Origin: Zhengitettix transpicula
Taxonomy: Eukaryota > Arthropoda > Insecta > Orthoptera > Tetrigidae
Reading direction: 5' to 3'
Length of the DNA: 64,000 nt
Assembly (NCBI GenBank): GCA_037074705.1
Contig: CM073591.1
Coordinates: 39,226,587 to 39,290,586 of the forward strand
Numbering within the stretch: the first letter of the stretch is position 1; the number at the start of each line of letters is the position of its first letter. The notes beneath the pieces were generated by a model that worked only from the letters and a program-made list of their open reading frames with translations, did no database searches and was not told where the DNA came from. A program made the position numbers and the translations under genes. Shown one piece after another: positions 48,200-59,805 of this stretch.

Positions 48200-48560
48200 T
48201 CTCAATCTGTCCTCATGTTCCGAAGTTTACTGCTGTTGACTAAGGAGGGGCATCTGGAATCTTTCCATTGGCTACTAGACTCGGATACATCGCCACCATC
48301 ACGCCTGAGGAGGATTTCGCCTTTCCAAGATTGTTATTCCTTATTAGGAGAGAGCGCTAATATTTTCTCCCTTTCCCCGGAGTGTTTCGCGCGCCTTCCA
48401 TTTTTCCGAAGTGACTTCGGGCCCCGGTGGGATTTAAGACCGAGGTCTTAGGAGGAGGGAAGCAGGAATCTTGGGGACGACCACAAGCAAACAGGACGCC
48501 AGGGCTCAATTTCCTTCGCTAATTGGAACAGCAGACCGAGTCAATACACTTAAAGGATTA
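48200..48560. promoter_or_regulatory. GC-richer island
   Basis: Composition rises for about 350 bp and includes GGTCTTAGGAGGAGGG and CGCGCGCC-like sequence. A 78-codon plus-strand frame (48215-48451) has no recognisable domain. It is interpreted only as a candidate conserved non-coding element or unrecognised exon. Confidence 0.25.
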
Positions 48561-49638
48561 CAAAGTTGCGAATTCACTGATCTTTGCTGCTCGGCACAAT
48601 AAGAAGCAAACAGCTTAAAGGAGACGCACATGGGCGTTCACTAACGAAACACTCGTAAATTACCGTTCTCAGGCTCTATCTTTAGCTCTGTTGCCGCGTT
48701 AAGCACGAAATCTTCGATTCTCCCAGGTCATCGAGTAATACCTTGAACGCTAAGCTACTTGGCGTGTTTCGACGCAAACCAAACACGAGACACTAAAACA
48801 AAACTCAAGGCAAAAAAACAATGCTGTCTTATGTTGCAGCATCTTAATAGACAATAGGGGAACACAGTTCACCCATAAATTTGGAATTTACGCAGCATTG
48901 CACGATTCAATACAACCCTATCAATAATTACGGAACAGAACGATTTCCATCTGAAAAAACACCTCATTTTGTAGTTGTAAAAATTTATGAAGCGAAATCC
49001 AGAATAAAATATTTTAATATCCTTAACAAAATTACATTAAAAAATTGTAAGGAAATACTTTGAGGATTGTTATAAAATATCAAAGTTAAGAATACTGAAA
49101 TTAAATAAAATAGTTATAAATATGAATGCTTCTTTTCAGTATATAGTTGAACTCTATATTACATTTGCGAACTGCTTTTTGTATTACCTATTTGTATAGT
49201 TTTCTTCTGATTTTGGTAAATTCGTCAAAAATGTTGCTTCCCATAAATATTTTGCTCCTGTGAGTATTTAAGAAAATTAACAGAACCAGTAATTTACCAG
49301 TGACCTTTCTTTAAACAGAGTCCAAAATTCATTTCTCCAATTATCTGTCCTCCAACACTTTTGATTATTTGCAGCACCGACAACCTGAATCAAAATGTGC
49401 TGAAGAAATCAACTTCGTAATTTTATCGAAGAACATTGCAAATTTTGAATTTAAATTGGTATAAAATTTCCTATATTAGATAAATTTATTTGGAAACATT
49501 AAAAGTTGCATAATGAGCTGTATTAAAGTCTGTTAGTTAATAATAGAGACAGAAATGGGAATAAAAACTCTAGGACGTTTCCTCTGCACATTGGCAGACC
49601 TTCTCAAGTAAAATAATAGCAAAAAAATTAATTTTTTT
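48561..49638. other. AT-rich non-coding DNA
   Basis: No gene or repeat is recognised. Confidence 0.5.
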
Positions 49639-50126
49639 AGAGATACGAAGGGGCTACCTTTGGGTATGCCTTTTCGTCTCCGTTTTTGAACTAAGGTTCC
49701 CACAAGCCGAGGCACCTCGGCCTGTTTTGAGAGGTGTATGTTCCGGGGTCGCAGACCTTGGGTATACGGTAAGAGTTGTTCGCTATTCCCATTGGAATAG
49801 TCGGCCAGCTGCCCCCTAAACAGGTCGAGGCACGGAGAAGGGAATGCTGCGTCCCCACAGCAAACTCTTCTTCCGCTATCGGAAGGGCGTGGGACAAGTA
49901 CCCAATGCCCGACCTACCTGATGCAGGTTTTTCTAGGGCTTTCCCTACATTTTTCTTTAGGTGAATGCCGGGTAGGATCCTTAAACCATAGCCCGGGGGC
50001 TCTAGTAACCCTTGGCTACCTTCCTCTAACCTTCCGCATCCCCCCTTTCAAATCCCTTCCTATGCTATTAAAGGGGAGTTGCCCAATGTGGATTACCCTC
50101 ATGTAGCCTGTTGCCCTAAAAAAAAA
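49639..50126 (+). mobile_element. Family A retroposon, young copy
   Basis: The copy starts AGAGATACGAAGGGGC and ends TAGCCTGTTGCCCTA plus an A-tract, and is nearly identical to the copies at 27391 and 56903. It retains the GCCGAGG/CCTCGGC hairpin and the antisense 68-codon frame (49897-49691). High similarity among three unlinked copies suggests recent activity. A target duplication could not be established because both flanks are T/A-rich. Confidence 0.9.
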
Positions 50127-52639
50127 TCTTCCTTTTGTTTAGGGCCTGCTTCAGATGTTATAACATTAAATAAACAATTTATGAGTGTTCTAAATGTCTA
50201 AATTTGAATAAACAATTTATATGAAAAAAGTTAAAACTCCTCTATCAATTTCCATGACCATTTTATACTATTTCTAAATTTCACTTCAATTTTTTATTGA
50301 ATTTTAACACACACACAAATAAATATATATATATATCATTTTTTTCTGTGGCAGTCCTTAAACAAAGGGCAGAAAAATTACTTTGAATTTTGTAACTTTT
50401 AATGGTTCTAAATAAATATTAGGACTTTTGGCAATTTTCTACGAATTTAAATTTAATATAAGCACAACATCGTTTTAATTTGAAATTTAATTTGCACATT
50501 CTGTTTTTCGTTTATTATAAGCGTTTTCACTTTAAATATTTTCGAAGTAAATTCGAGGAAAACTGCTAAATAAAGGATATATTAGTATATTTTATAACGA
50601 AGTTTCAAAAAGATGACCTCTTTAGCAATTGTAAGTATTTTTAAATTACCAAAATTAGGCAATAAATGATCGCTGCATAAGAAAAAAAATGAGCACTTCG
50701 TTATTACTGATAAGTGATTTGGAAACTGAAACATAGTTATCAATTTAAGATCACCCCGATGTTCAGTGTGACTGAAGAATTTTCTGGCATATCTTGATTT
50801 ATATCGACGTATTAAGTTTAATTGTAACTGTAACAACTGTCATTCAAAGTTACCTCAGTTGTCTCGGTTTAACACTTGAACAGAATTGTGAGAACGGTGA
50901 TTTTTCGAGCAATTTGGTGAGGGCGTCTTTCCTCGACGAAGACTGTGTCGTTTCCTGATTGTTATCCTCATCACGTGTCTTCCCCAGGGATCAATGTTAG
51001 GTCAAGGAGTTTCACTCTGTGCTACAGGCCGACGGTAATCACAATTTTGGACCTGATTGTACGAAACAGGATTGGAAGCTGTGCCAGACTATAAATCTCT
51101 TAGTTGACGAGAAATATCTCCTCGTGATCGTCACGATCATTTACTCGAATTTGTTTAACTCTGCTCGAACTGCTCCTAGATTAAAACTCAATTCCCTACT
51201 TAATCATTTTTATGTATGTTATTTTGTATCGCCAATAGATACAGTCAAAATTAATGGATGACTGTTATGAGATTGGCTTTACTAAATGATTACTGTCTGA
51301 ATTTTATTTATTAAATTATTTCATTTATTTTAATTAGTATTAATTTGGATTCACGATTACTTTTTCTCAAGTTTGTGGTTGTAATGAGTAGCTGTGACCT
51401 TTTGACAATTATATATGTCTTAATATCGTCTTTTAAATTCACTGAAGTAAGACTAAAATTCGTAATTCACAATCCAGGTCATCACTATTCCAAACACATT
51501 CTTTGACCTCGAATTGACGCTATGCGATGTGATCCTATGTGTTAATTCTTGCAGTATTGACGGTTCACACAGCAAGCAAGCCTGAGTTTCTGGCGCATGG
51601 TACTAAGCAAAGCACAGACTTTCTCCAGAATTAACAAAGAATTTTGTGCACTCGTGTCTCTACTTTTTTTTTAAATGATTTTTCCACGTCAATCTTCTAT
51701 CCAAATGGTGTCCGAGATTCTTCGCTGCATCTATTTGTGGTATTTGTTGACCATTACGTTTTACTGGTGGACAATTTTCTCTTCTCAGCGTGAAAGTTAC
51801 ATGGACTATTTTGAGCTATTTATTTTTACTCGCCATCGTTTAAACCGTATTTGTAACTTATTTCAGTATTATTGAAGGAGTTGCGATGCTGCAACTGGAT
51901 TTTGCACTTATGGTGCAAAATATATGCCTCGCAGCTGCACCCAACATGAAGAAATGTTTCCCATAGTTTTTTCTCTTGCATACGGTGGAAACCACTTAAT
52001 AAATATGAATTATATACATCAAATAGACAAGTAAAATATAATAAATGAATAAAATTCATAAAAGTGAATCATGTTCGGCAAAGCATGATACTTAGAATTT
52101 TTAAATCAAAATTAACAGAGAAATGTACTCAAAAACAGTTTCATTCAACTGAAAGAATTCGTTGTGCTATACTTAAAAAACGTTTAAATGGATTTCCTGG
52201 AACAAAAAATAGGAATATTGCTGCGAAGAATTTAACAAAGAGAAACCAGAGATGTAACATATAAATTCAATTTGGCTTCTCATATTCATATACGAATTAT
52301 TTTCCCGTCAAACTTTTCAGTATCTGTATGGTTTTGGAGGAAATACAAGGTATTTAAATCCGTCAGAAAGGCACACGAAACAGTAAAAATGATTCCCAAT
52401 GGTATATTTTTTGTAGTTATATATCATATCATAGAATTTTAATCTATTAAGTTGTTATAAGGAAATTTATGTAATTTATTATTATACCCAAAATAGGTAA
52501 ATGAAATTAAAATTCGTCGTAATGAGTTAAGTTTTAACAAACAGTAGTTATATTTCGTTAACTATAAATATTGATATCCGTCTCAAATTTTCGGTTCATT
52601 TGAAGTGTAATTTTAGAGGCGTGGAGAACAGACCTCGTC
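50127..52639. other. AT-rich non-coding DNA
   Basis: A plus-strand 'LPQGSMLGQG' at about 50985-51014 looks like the reverse-transcriptase PQGS motif but has no supporting context. No gene is seen. A short (AT)n run lies at 50324-50337. Confidence 0.5.
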
Positions 52640-53000
52640 CTCCTAGCCACTTAAGTTTTGTCCTTCCTGTCTGTGTGTGTGTGTGTCTGTTATTTGAGCT
52701 AGGTTGTTGCCTCTCTTTTTTTTTATTCTCTCTCTCTCTCTCCTCTCTCTCTCTCTAACTCGAGTGTACCTTTTCCCGGTAATATGGTATTTTTCTTGTC
52801 GGATGCTTTGTCCTAGCGGGGATTTCTTTGTTCTGTTGGCGAGAAAGCCGGGACCGTGTGTTTGCTCTGGAGAAACTAACATATTCCAGAGAAAAGTGGA
52901 CGCTTCCTTGACCCAAGCGAGCGACACTCTCACAGAATTTACCTGGAACCACAGCTAAAAGGTGGCCCCGCACCTTGCTTCACATCCTGTCAAGAAACGT
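52640..53000. promoter_or_regulatory. GC-richer island with GT and CT microsatellites
   Basis: (GT)n at 52673-52686 and (CT)n at 52728-52756 are followed by a GC-richer segment to 52980. Overlapping frames of 72-96 codons on both strands reflect composition and the CT repeat (arginine/glutamate runs). No product is recognised. Confidence 0.3.
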
Positions 53001-53739
53001 GACATTTAATCCTCGACGCGCACATTTCTGCGAAGAGAAATCTGACATCAAGGTCGGTTCGTGTTGGCCTTGCAAAATTCTCAAAATTTGTAAGATTCGA
53101 GCTGATCTGAGACAAAAGAGAATTATTTTCTGACCATAGTATTATTGTTACTTCGCTCTTCTTGACTCACATTGTAAATATTGAAAGTGCAGTCAATTTT
53201 AAATATAGATTGAACAAAATAATTGTAGTTATTGTTAAACGGGAGATTTTTTGTGATAAAATGAAAATAATATGCCTCATGCCGAAACGTTTTGAATTCA
53301 TAAATGAAAAATAACAGGAAAATAAATGATTCTGACTGATTTTTACATTTTTTTACCTTGAATTTGATTGAAACGGCAACGCTTCTGGCCGATTTGGAAT
53401 GCAAATTTGCAAATCACTCTGGAAGTTTATGAATTGGAGCTTTTGAACACCAGATTTCAGTACAGTGAATGTTCAGTAATGTCCAAGAGATCATGGGAAA
53501 TTGGACCTCACTTTCAAGTAGGTGATTGTTAAAATTATCGCTCAATTAATTCTCTCAGTTTCCCGACACAGGAATAAATTTGTGGTAAATAACATTCTGG
53601 ATGATTAATTTTACATAGAAACCTCTGCAATTCAATTCTAAAATTTAATAAACAAATCAGTAAATAAAGAAACAAATACAATCGCACCCGACTTATATTT
53701 ACAATTATGTAAGTAACTTTACTAATTTTTTATTATAAT
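53001..53739. other. AT-rich non-coding DNA
   Basis: No gene or repeat is recognised before the element at 53740. Confidence 0.5.
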
Positions 53740-54350
53740 ACTAGCTGGGTGCCCGGCGTTGCTCGTGTACTTATTTATATAAACTCGAAAAAGTATTTAA
53801 TTTAATACTTAAATATATTCCTTGAGTATTTCAGGATATAATTGTCACTCAGTCTTCATACATTACGAAATATTATATTGATGAAATTGTTAGCTAGACT
53901 CACAACTAATATAGCGCGAAAATTAACTTACATTTTCCGCAAGGATGGTAAAGTAATTCGTATTCTTCTTTATTACCATTCGATGGAGTATTGCTGTATA
54001 AAATTATACTTTTTATTTGAAGAATATATTTCTGCTTTATTTCATTCCTAATAAAGGAAATATTTCCTTTGTTTGTTGCGTAGTAACGTCTCTCTCTCGC
54101 GTAACGTCATTGTCTCTTGGCGCGCAGTAATTTAATATTTAATGATCACGGTTTTTAATTATAATTCTTTCCGCATGTATGCTAGGCGTTTCTCACCGTC
54201 ACAATACCGTTTCTCGTATTTTGAAGAATATGTGTACCAATTTTTGTTGCATTCTGTCCACGCGATAAAATTTGTATAAAGAACAACGTAAATACATACA
54301 TACATACAAATATACATCCTTTTTTATTATATAGATAGATAGATATATAT
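53740..54350 (+). mobile_element. 'CCCGGCGTTGC'-type repeat element
   Basis: The element starts ACTAGCTGGGTGCCCGGCG and ends TTTTATTATATAGATAGATAG, with a GATA microsatellite at the tail. It aligns with the reverse complement of 13751-14516 but lacks about 170 bp near its start. Shared blocks include GGATATAATTGTC, TTCCGCAAGGAT, AACGTCTCTCTC and GTCCACGCG. A 69-codon frame (53842-54051) is part of the repeat and has no domain. Confidence 0.8.
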
Positions 54351-55079
54351 ATTGGTACATATAATTATCTTCATATCAAGCAAATCTCGCGTTTCCTTCA
54401 GGCTAAATTCTTTACGTAGCAACGTTTCGTTGACTTGTACTCTCATCTTTTGGCTATTAATATTATTTGCACCTTTGTACAATTATTTTCTGTACATGTA
54501 AAGGTGTAAAAGGAAGTTTAAAACAACGGTGGTGTTTGCCTAATTGTTCTACGCTTTGAATCTCAATTCGCTCAGTATAAATGGGCACGAAATAGTAAGT
54601 TTGGAATTTAAATTTCATATCGCGTAATTTCAAAGATAAAATATTTAATGCTGTGAATATTAATTCGTAAATCTGATCAATAAATATGTAGATTAAACCG
54701 TTTTGAATAATTTGACTTTTTCTACTTCTAACGTCCGATGTATACAGACAAAGTGAAGTGTAAGTAGAAGAAGCATATAAAAGTAAAGCTGTCATAAGAA
54801 TTCGCGTCAAGACCATTTTTAAAAATCAAATTGTGTCTTTAACCACATATTCACAATTTTATAAATGTGTTGTTCAATAAATTTCATTTCATGATTATAA
54901 ATACTTCTACTGTTATAAAATTAAAAATACAAAGATTTCAACCATTTATTTATTGACTGTTTCATTAACTTTTTTATAACGATTTATACACAGTTATAAG
55001 TGAATAATTTATGTATTAAATTTTTAATCTTTTAAAGACTTAAAAATCATTAAACCCCCTGCAAATATTAAAAATGTAA
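54351..55079. other. AT-rich non-coding DNA
   Basis: A 117-codon minus-strand frame (54816-54463) begins with a hydrophobic stretch (MVLTRILMTALLLYASSTYT) that could mimic a signal peptide. No domain, cysteine pattern or paralogue supports it. No repeat is recognised. Confidence 0.45.
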
Positions 55080-55560
55080 TTCAGTTAACATAAAGCAGAA
55101 TTCATTAATAAATTAACAGGCAAAAAGTGAGCCTGAGGTGGAACCTTGGGGAACCCTCCAAAGTGTTTCAGTACAGCCAGTAATAAAGGTTTTAAATTGA
55201 ACACTATTAACAGCTAACAAAATTTTGTGAAAAGAATCAGAAAAACAATAAGATTGAAGTAAAGTATGAAGTCAAATGCTAGTTGGTTTGGTATTTTTCT
55301 TTCCGTTGTGTACATTTATTGAAATTTGAATTAACACTTCTGAAATGAAACTTAACATCTTATTTTTTTAGTTTTTTTTTCATTATAATAGATTCAAATA
55401 ATTTTGTACTTTTTTTCATGATTGTAATCGGTCTATAGTTCGTTAAAGGGACCTGCCTTAAGTATGGGAGTGAAATACGCGCATTTCCATTCAGCTGGAC
55501 AGATCTCTTTAGTAATAGACTTTGTAAATAAAAACTCCGTAATAAATTAAGAAATAACAT
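55080..55560 (-). pseudogene. LINE reverse-transcriptase remnant, second locus
   Basis: The minus strand reads 'EFLFTKSITKEICPAEWKCA' and 'TPILKAG' just below 55535. After a frameshift it reads 'NYRPITIMKKSTKLFESII', the NYRPIS block of non-LTR reverse transcriptases. Further downstream come 'FITGCTETLWRVPQGSTSGS' (the G-VPQGS-LGP block, about 55190-55130) and 'FINEF'. Block order is correct, but stops and shifts interrupt it and the YADD box was not found. It belongs to the jockey/CR1-like group, and I cannot tell whether it is the same family as the relic at 33.2 kb. Confidence 0.75.
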
Positions 55561-55894
55561 AGCAATAATTGAACAGAGAATAATAAATATTAGCTTATAA
55601 TAATATTTCGAAAGCAGCTTTCCCGAATTACCTCAGACGCGTAATTGTGCTTTAATATTTATATCACAAGTCTATTCGACTAACTCCATGGCGGGTCTCT
55701 ATTTCCATTAACTTTCCAGGTATTCTATGACGTATTGTTTTACTTATTATATGTTTATTACTGTAGATTGCCAAGACGAGATTTCCGTTGTGGAATTTAC
55801 CTTCACACGTGTCTAAAATTTTTTTATAACCCTGCTCGCCTCCTAATGGCGTGGTGTTTTGTTTCTTCTGCACTATGCCTTCATTATGCTTAGG
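55561..55894. other. Non-coding, possibly LINE-derived
   Basis: Sequence upstream of the LINE relic on the minus strand. No further reverse-transcriptase or endonuclease block was recognised. Confidence 0.4.
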
Positions 55895-56120
55895 ATTATA
55901 AAACTAGGCCATCTCCAAGAGAAATATGGCGCCCTGGGCTTTTACAGCGGCACTTAAGTTGTAAATAAACGTATTTACTCTGGCGTTCGCGGAATGTGTC
56001 GCAAAGAAGGTGCGCCAAACAACTCTCGTCTCCACTGACGCCATGTTGGAAAAGAACAAACAAGCAATATACCCCGGGCCGAATTCTGCTGGTCCTTACA
56101 CGATAACGCGAGTTTGACAT
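55895..56120. promoter_or_regulatory. GC-richer island with palindromic forkhead-like site
   Basis: GTAAATAAACGTATTTAC at 55961-55978 is a palindromic pair of forkhead-type sites. It is preceded by CACTTAAG at 55951 (NK-type homeodomain word) and by ATATGGCGCC and followed by GCCATGTTGG (YY1-like). The block is GC-richer than its flanks. A 74-codon minus-strand frame has no domain. Enhancer or promoter function is inference. Confidence 0.3.
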
Positions 56121-56889
56121 ACGAATAGCTATATAATCTTAACTACAACTAGAACCTGGACGCTCTAAAAAATAGTGTCTGATCAGGGCGTGCGTGAAGG
56201 ATGAAAACATCACTGCTGTTAGACAACAACTCTTATTTTAAATTTGTTTTTAAATTAATATGATAATCTTATGATTTTAAGATCATCGTAATTGTTTTTT
56301 TTTTAAAAAAAATAAGTCTCTTTCGTATTTTTTAGCGGCCCCAATTTTATAGGGAAAATAATCTTTAATAAAATAACATCATGATCGAAGATCACAATCT
56401 TATACCTGTTGATCAGCTTCAGGGGAAAATATGAAACCGTTGCGCAAATTCACGCCATAGTAAATCAAATCCATCAAGATATTGAGAATAAAAAATACTG
56501 TTCAGCCTTTTGCAAGTCAAAAGTGGTATAAAGTTAAACATACGTTCTGAAACCCAATGTATTCGTAACTGAAATAATATATAGCCAATCGACCTGATAC
56601 AGTAAAACATCAAAAAGCAGCTAGGTGTTCCGCACAGAAGTATTCTTGGTACAACGTTGTATCCTTTACACACCGCAGATTTATCAGAAACCGATCAACC
56701 AATTATCGAGCCTATGATACGACAATATTATCATCACATGAAGAACCCCTTCGTGTTTTCCACAAATCAACAAATAAATTTCAATCCCCACGAAGAAATG
56801 TTCTGTTATAAAGCGTACCTGCTAAAACTCAGAGATCAAAATAAGGAGGATTTCAATAGCTGTTAGTTAGAGCCAAGGTACGGAAATGA
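56121..56889. other. AT-rich non-coding DNA
   Basis: Short frames at 56419-56673 and 56657-56866 are not recognised. No repeat is seen. Confidence 0.45.
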
Positions 56890-56902
56890 TCAGACTGAAT
56901 AT
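56890..56902. repeat. 13-bp target site duplication, left
   Basis: TCAGACTGAATAT is repeated exactly at 57370-57382 and brackets the family A copy. The length is typical of LINE-mediated target-primed insertion. Confidence 0.95.
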
Positions 56903-57369
56903 TTTTCTTTTTAGGGCAACAGACTACATGAGGGTAATCCACGTTGGGCAACTCCCCTTTAATAGCATAGGAAGGGATTTGAAAGGGGGGATGCGGAAGG
57001 ATAGAGGAAGGTAGCCAAGGGTTAACTAAGGCCCCCGGGCTATATTTTAAGGATCCTACCCGGCATTCGCCTAAAGAAATGCAGGGAAAACCCTAGAAAA
57101 ACCTGCATCAGGTAGGTCGGGCATTAGGTACTTGTCCCACGCCCTTCCGATAGCGGGGGAGGAGTTTGCTGTGGGAACGAAGCATTCCCTTCTCCGTGCC
57201 TGGACCAGTTTAGGAGGCAGCTGGCCGACTATTCCAATGGGAATAGCGGACAACTCTTACCGTATGCCCAAGGTCTGTGACCCCGGAACATACACCTCTC
57301 AGAACAAGCCGAGGTGCCTCGGCTTGTGGGAACCTTAGTTCAAAAATGGTGAGGTTTAAAAATGGTGAG
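56903..57369 (-). mobile_element. Family A retroposon with target duplication
   Basis: On the minus strand the 467-bp element begins CTCACCATTTTTAAAC, a 5' segment duplicated once (CTCACCATTTTTGAAC follows), and then 'CTAAGGTTCCCACAAGCCGA'. It runs through the whole family and ends CCTAAAAAGAAAAA. It is flanked by identical 13-bp repeats. The clean duplication, poly(A)-like tail and close identity to the 27.4- and 49.6-kb copies show insertion by target-primed reverse transcription, probably fairly recent. Confidence 0.95.
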
Positions 57370-57382
57370 TCAGACTGAATAT
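57370..57382. repeat. 13-bp target site duplication, right
   Basis: Exact second copy of TCAGACTGAATAT, directly at the 5' end of the inserted element. Confidence 0.95.
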
Positions 57383-58439
57383 GATGAGGCAGGAGAAAAT
57401 TCCAACTCTTGTCTCTTCTTCAGCGTCGAGAGAAAGACTATAGAATAATAAGAAAGTCGATAACGTGGGGTTCTTGGTATCGTCCAGAAACATGAACAAA
57501 TTCAGATAGCGCTATGAAGTTAAAGATATAGTTTAATATAGAAAATTAAGACTGAGCAGTGAAGAACCACTTGCTGCAAGGCGAGGAATCTATCAAACGG
57601 TACAGATCGTCCCACGTGATATGTAGTGGGGTCCCTCTAAACCGGTTACCACCGGGTATCTACAGTTTTTGCATCGTAACGCAACACCAGACTAAAACTG
57701 TTTACGTGTTGTCTTCACCCGATACTCGCACATCCTCCCGGGGCCCGAGAGAATAAAAATTTCTCTTAAGTGTGTGGTATACATCGAAGTAATAAAGAAA
57801 ATTGATAAATCTATATAACTAATATAGAACTCAAGAAAAGTATTTCTGAGAAATTAAGATACAACTTTTAAAAAAATAATGTTATTATCACAATATTGCA
57901 CTGAAATCATACATAATCATTGTAAATGTCTCGGAGTCATCCGGTACTGTTACCACATATATTATTCCGTTGTGATTTAAAAGTGGACATGACTTCGTGG
58001 GATTTTTTGTAAATTAAAATAAAAAATTACTTTTTTAATGTAATTTCAATTAGTTTAACTCGTTAAGAAAACAATTTAAGGCTGAATGCGTTTAATGTGC
58101 GATTGACACTGCAAATAAAACACGCAGGACTAAAATTGCTGCGAATTTTTTTTTTAAAAAAATAAAAATTTTGACTTCACAACACACTTTACTGCGATTA
58201 GTTAGTGTGTGTTCTACTCCTTGCGAATAATAATAATAATGGTGTCTATTGATTGCATTGTGCATGTTTCACTCTTTGGGCATATATGCTCTGAATAAAT
58301 ATATACACAAATTCTATAAAGTGTACTTGCGCAGCTTGATATAACTTGTGTGATCAACAAACACAAACAAACTCTTAACTTCAGTCGCTTGGTTATATTT
58401 GCTGACGTGACAATACAGACCGTTATCTGCCAAATGCAA
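57383..58439. other. Non-coding DNA with a small GC-richer patch
   Basis: A patch at 57560-57755 has raised GC and a 65-codon frame without a recognised domain. The rest is AT-rich. Confidence 0.45.
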
Positions 58440-59275
58440 CCGTAAACCAATGTTTCCTCTACCTGACAAACTCTTACTTAACTTCTTTATATTTAATTAC
58501 TTCAATTCTTTCTATAGACAATTTCATTCCATTTTTGCTACCTTTTATAAACATAGACTCCTTACTTTCGCGTCTGTTCCTAACTTAGTATTTTCTTCAT
58601 TTATACTTCATATCTCCTGCAGTCCACTCCATTTATTATTACTTCTATTCTATATTCTTCCTACTTATTAATTTATCGCCTTTTTAAAATATTTTAATGA
58701 ATACATTTGTTTGTCTATTTGTTTCATGTCCTCATTCTATCCATATTTCCAAAAATACATTTTTAAATAATTTTTCCTTTTGTTCATGTTTCTCATTATT
58801 GCCTCCTTTTCCTTTTTGCTACACGTTTATATTACGTTTAATTATTTTTATACTTCTGTTCGTAAATGTCTTCTTGCTTATTACCGGTTTCCTATTATTC
58901 CCTGTCTCACCACTTACGTCACCCACATTTCTTCAATTATGAGTTATTTTATTTTCATCTTTTTCCTTGATAAGTTTTGTTTCTAATTTAACTCAAAGTG
59001 ATTTATTTTATTATACTCTCATATTATATTTTATGTAATATGCACATATTTTGTTCCTGTTTTTTATTATTATTTCCATTCGACATATTAACTTCTAAAC
59101 CATTAATTTTTGCGTATTAATCTATTAACACCTTACATATCCCGATTTTCGTTTTATTGTTTCTTTATCATTCTATAATTTTTTTTTTCTTCCAGCCCTC
59201 TATACCCCACTCTCAACGCCAACAACTTCTCTGTTTCTTTCTTTTATTACGTTTCTTTTTTCTTTACGGAAGTTG
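58440..59275. other. Strand-asymmetric pyrimidine-rich segment
   Basis: For roughly 830 bp the plus strand is very poor in G and rich in T and C. For example 58621-58680 has only two or three G but about a dozen C. Several overlapping hydrophobic frames (58450-58671, 58697-58942, 58780-58986) follow from this bias and lack domains. The minus strand is correspondingly A/G-rich, as in the coding strand of some retroelements, but no motif was found. Confidence 0.6.
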
Positions 59276-59800
59276 TGTGAGTTTAAAGAAAATAGCACGA
59301 ATAATTGCAAACTCACAAGCTTTGCGACCTATGGGAAGAACATATTCGCATTTCTCTAGAAGAATACATCCGCTTTTAAATATTGTTTTTATAATTATTT
59401 TGTTACTGGATCCGAATTGTACATGGTGTAAGCATTATTTTCATTGTATTCTTTTCCTGAAATTCATTTCTTTCTAATTTTGGAAAAAAAAAACGTTCAT
59501 TAGAACTTTTCATGGAATGACATGGATAGTTGGCGAATATTTTGTATTTTATCACAAAAGTAAATGTTAAAAACTTTGCAAAAATATATATTTATTTACG
59601 GTATTTAAATTCAAAACATATTCATAATTTTTTTCATTATTGAACAGAATTTTTCGTATCATTTTTGTTATAATGTATTGATAATAACAATAATAGATAT
59701 ATTTATCTGACTTAATTGAATTATAAGTGAATAAACCAACAAAACACATCATAAATTTCCTTTAATAAAAAAAAATAAGAACAAATTATTAAAATTAACC
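59276..59800. other. AT-rich non-coding DNA
   Basis: No gene or repeat is recognised. Confidence 0.5.
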
Positions 59801-59805
59801 ACGAC

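Noticed and set aside
50985..51030. 'LPQGSMLGQG' resembling the PQGS box of reverse transcriptases
   Set aside because: Only about ten residues match and no adjacent reverse-transcriptase block is found in any frame.
52643..52973. Frames with Arg/Glu or Leu/Ser runs
   Set aside because: They are produced by the (CT)n and (GT)n microsatellites and GC-richer composition.
54463..54816. 117-codon minus-strand frame with an N-terminal hydrophobic stretch
   Set aside because: The signal-peptide look is not backed by any domain, codon bias or neighbouring exon. The sequence is AT-rich like its flanks.
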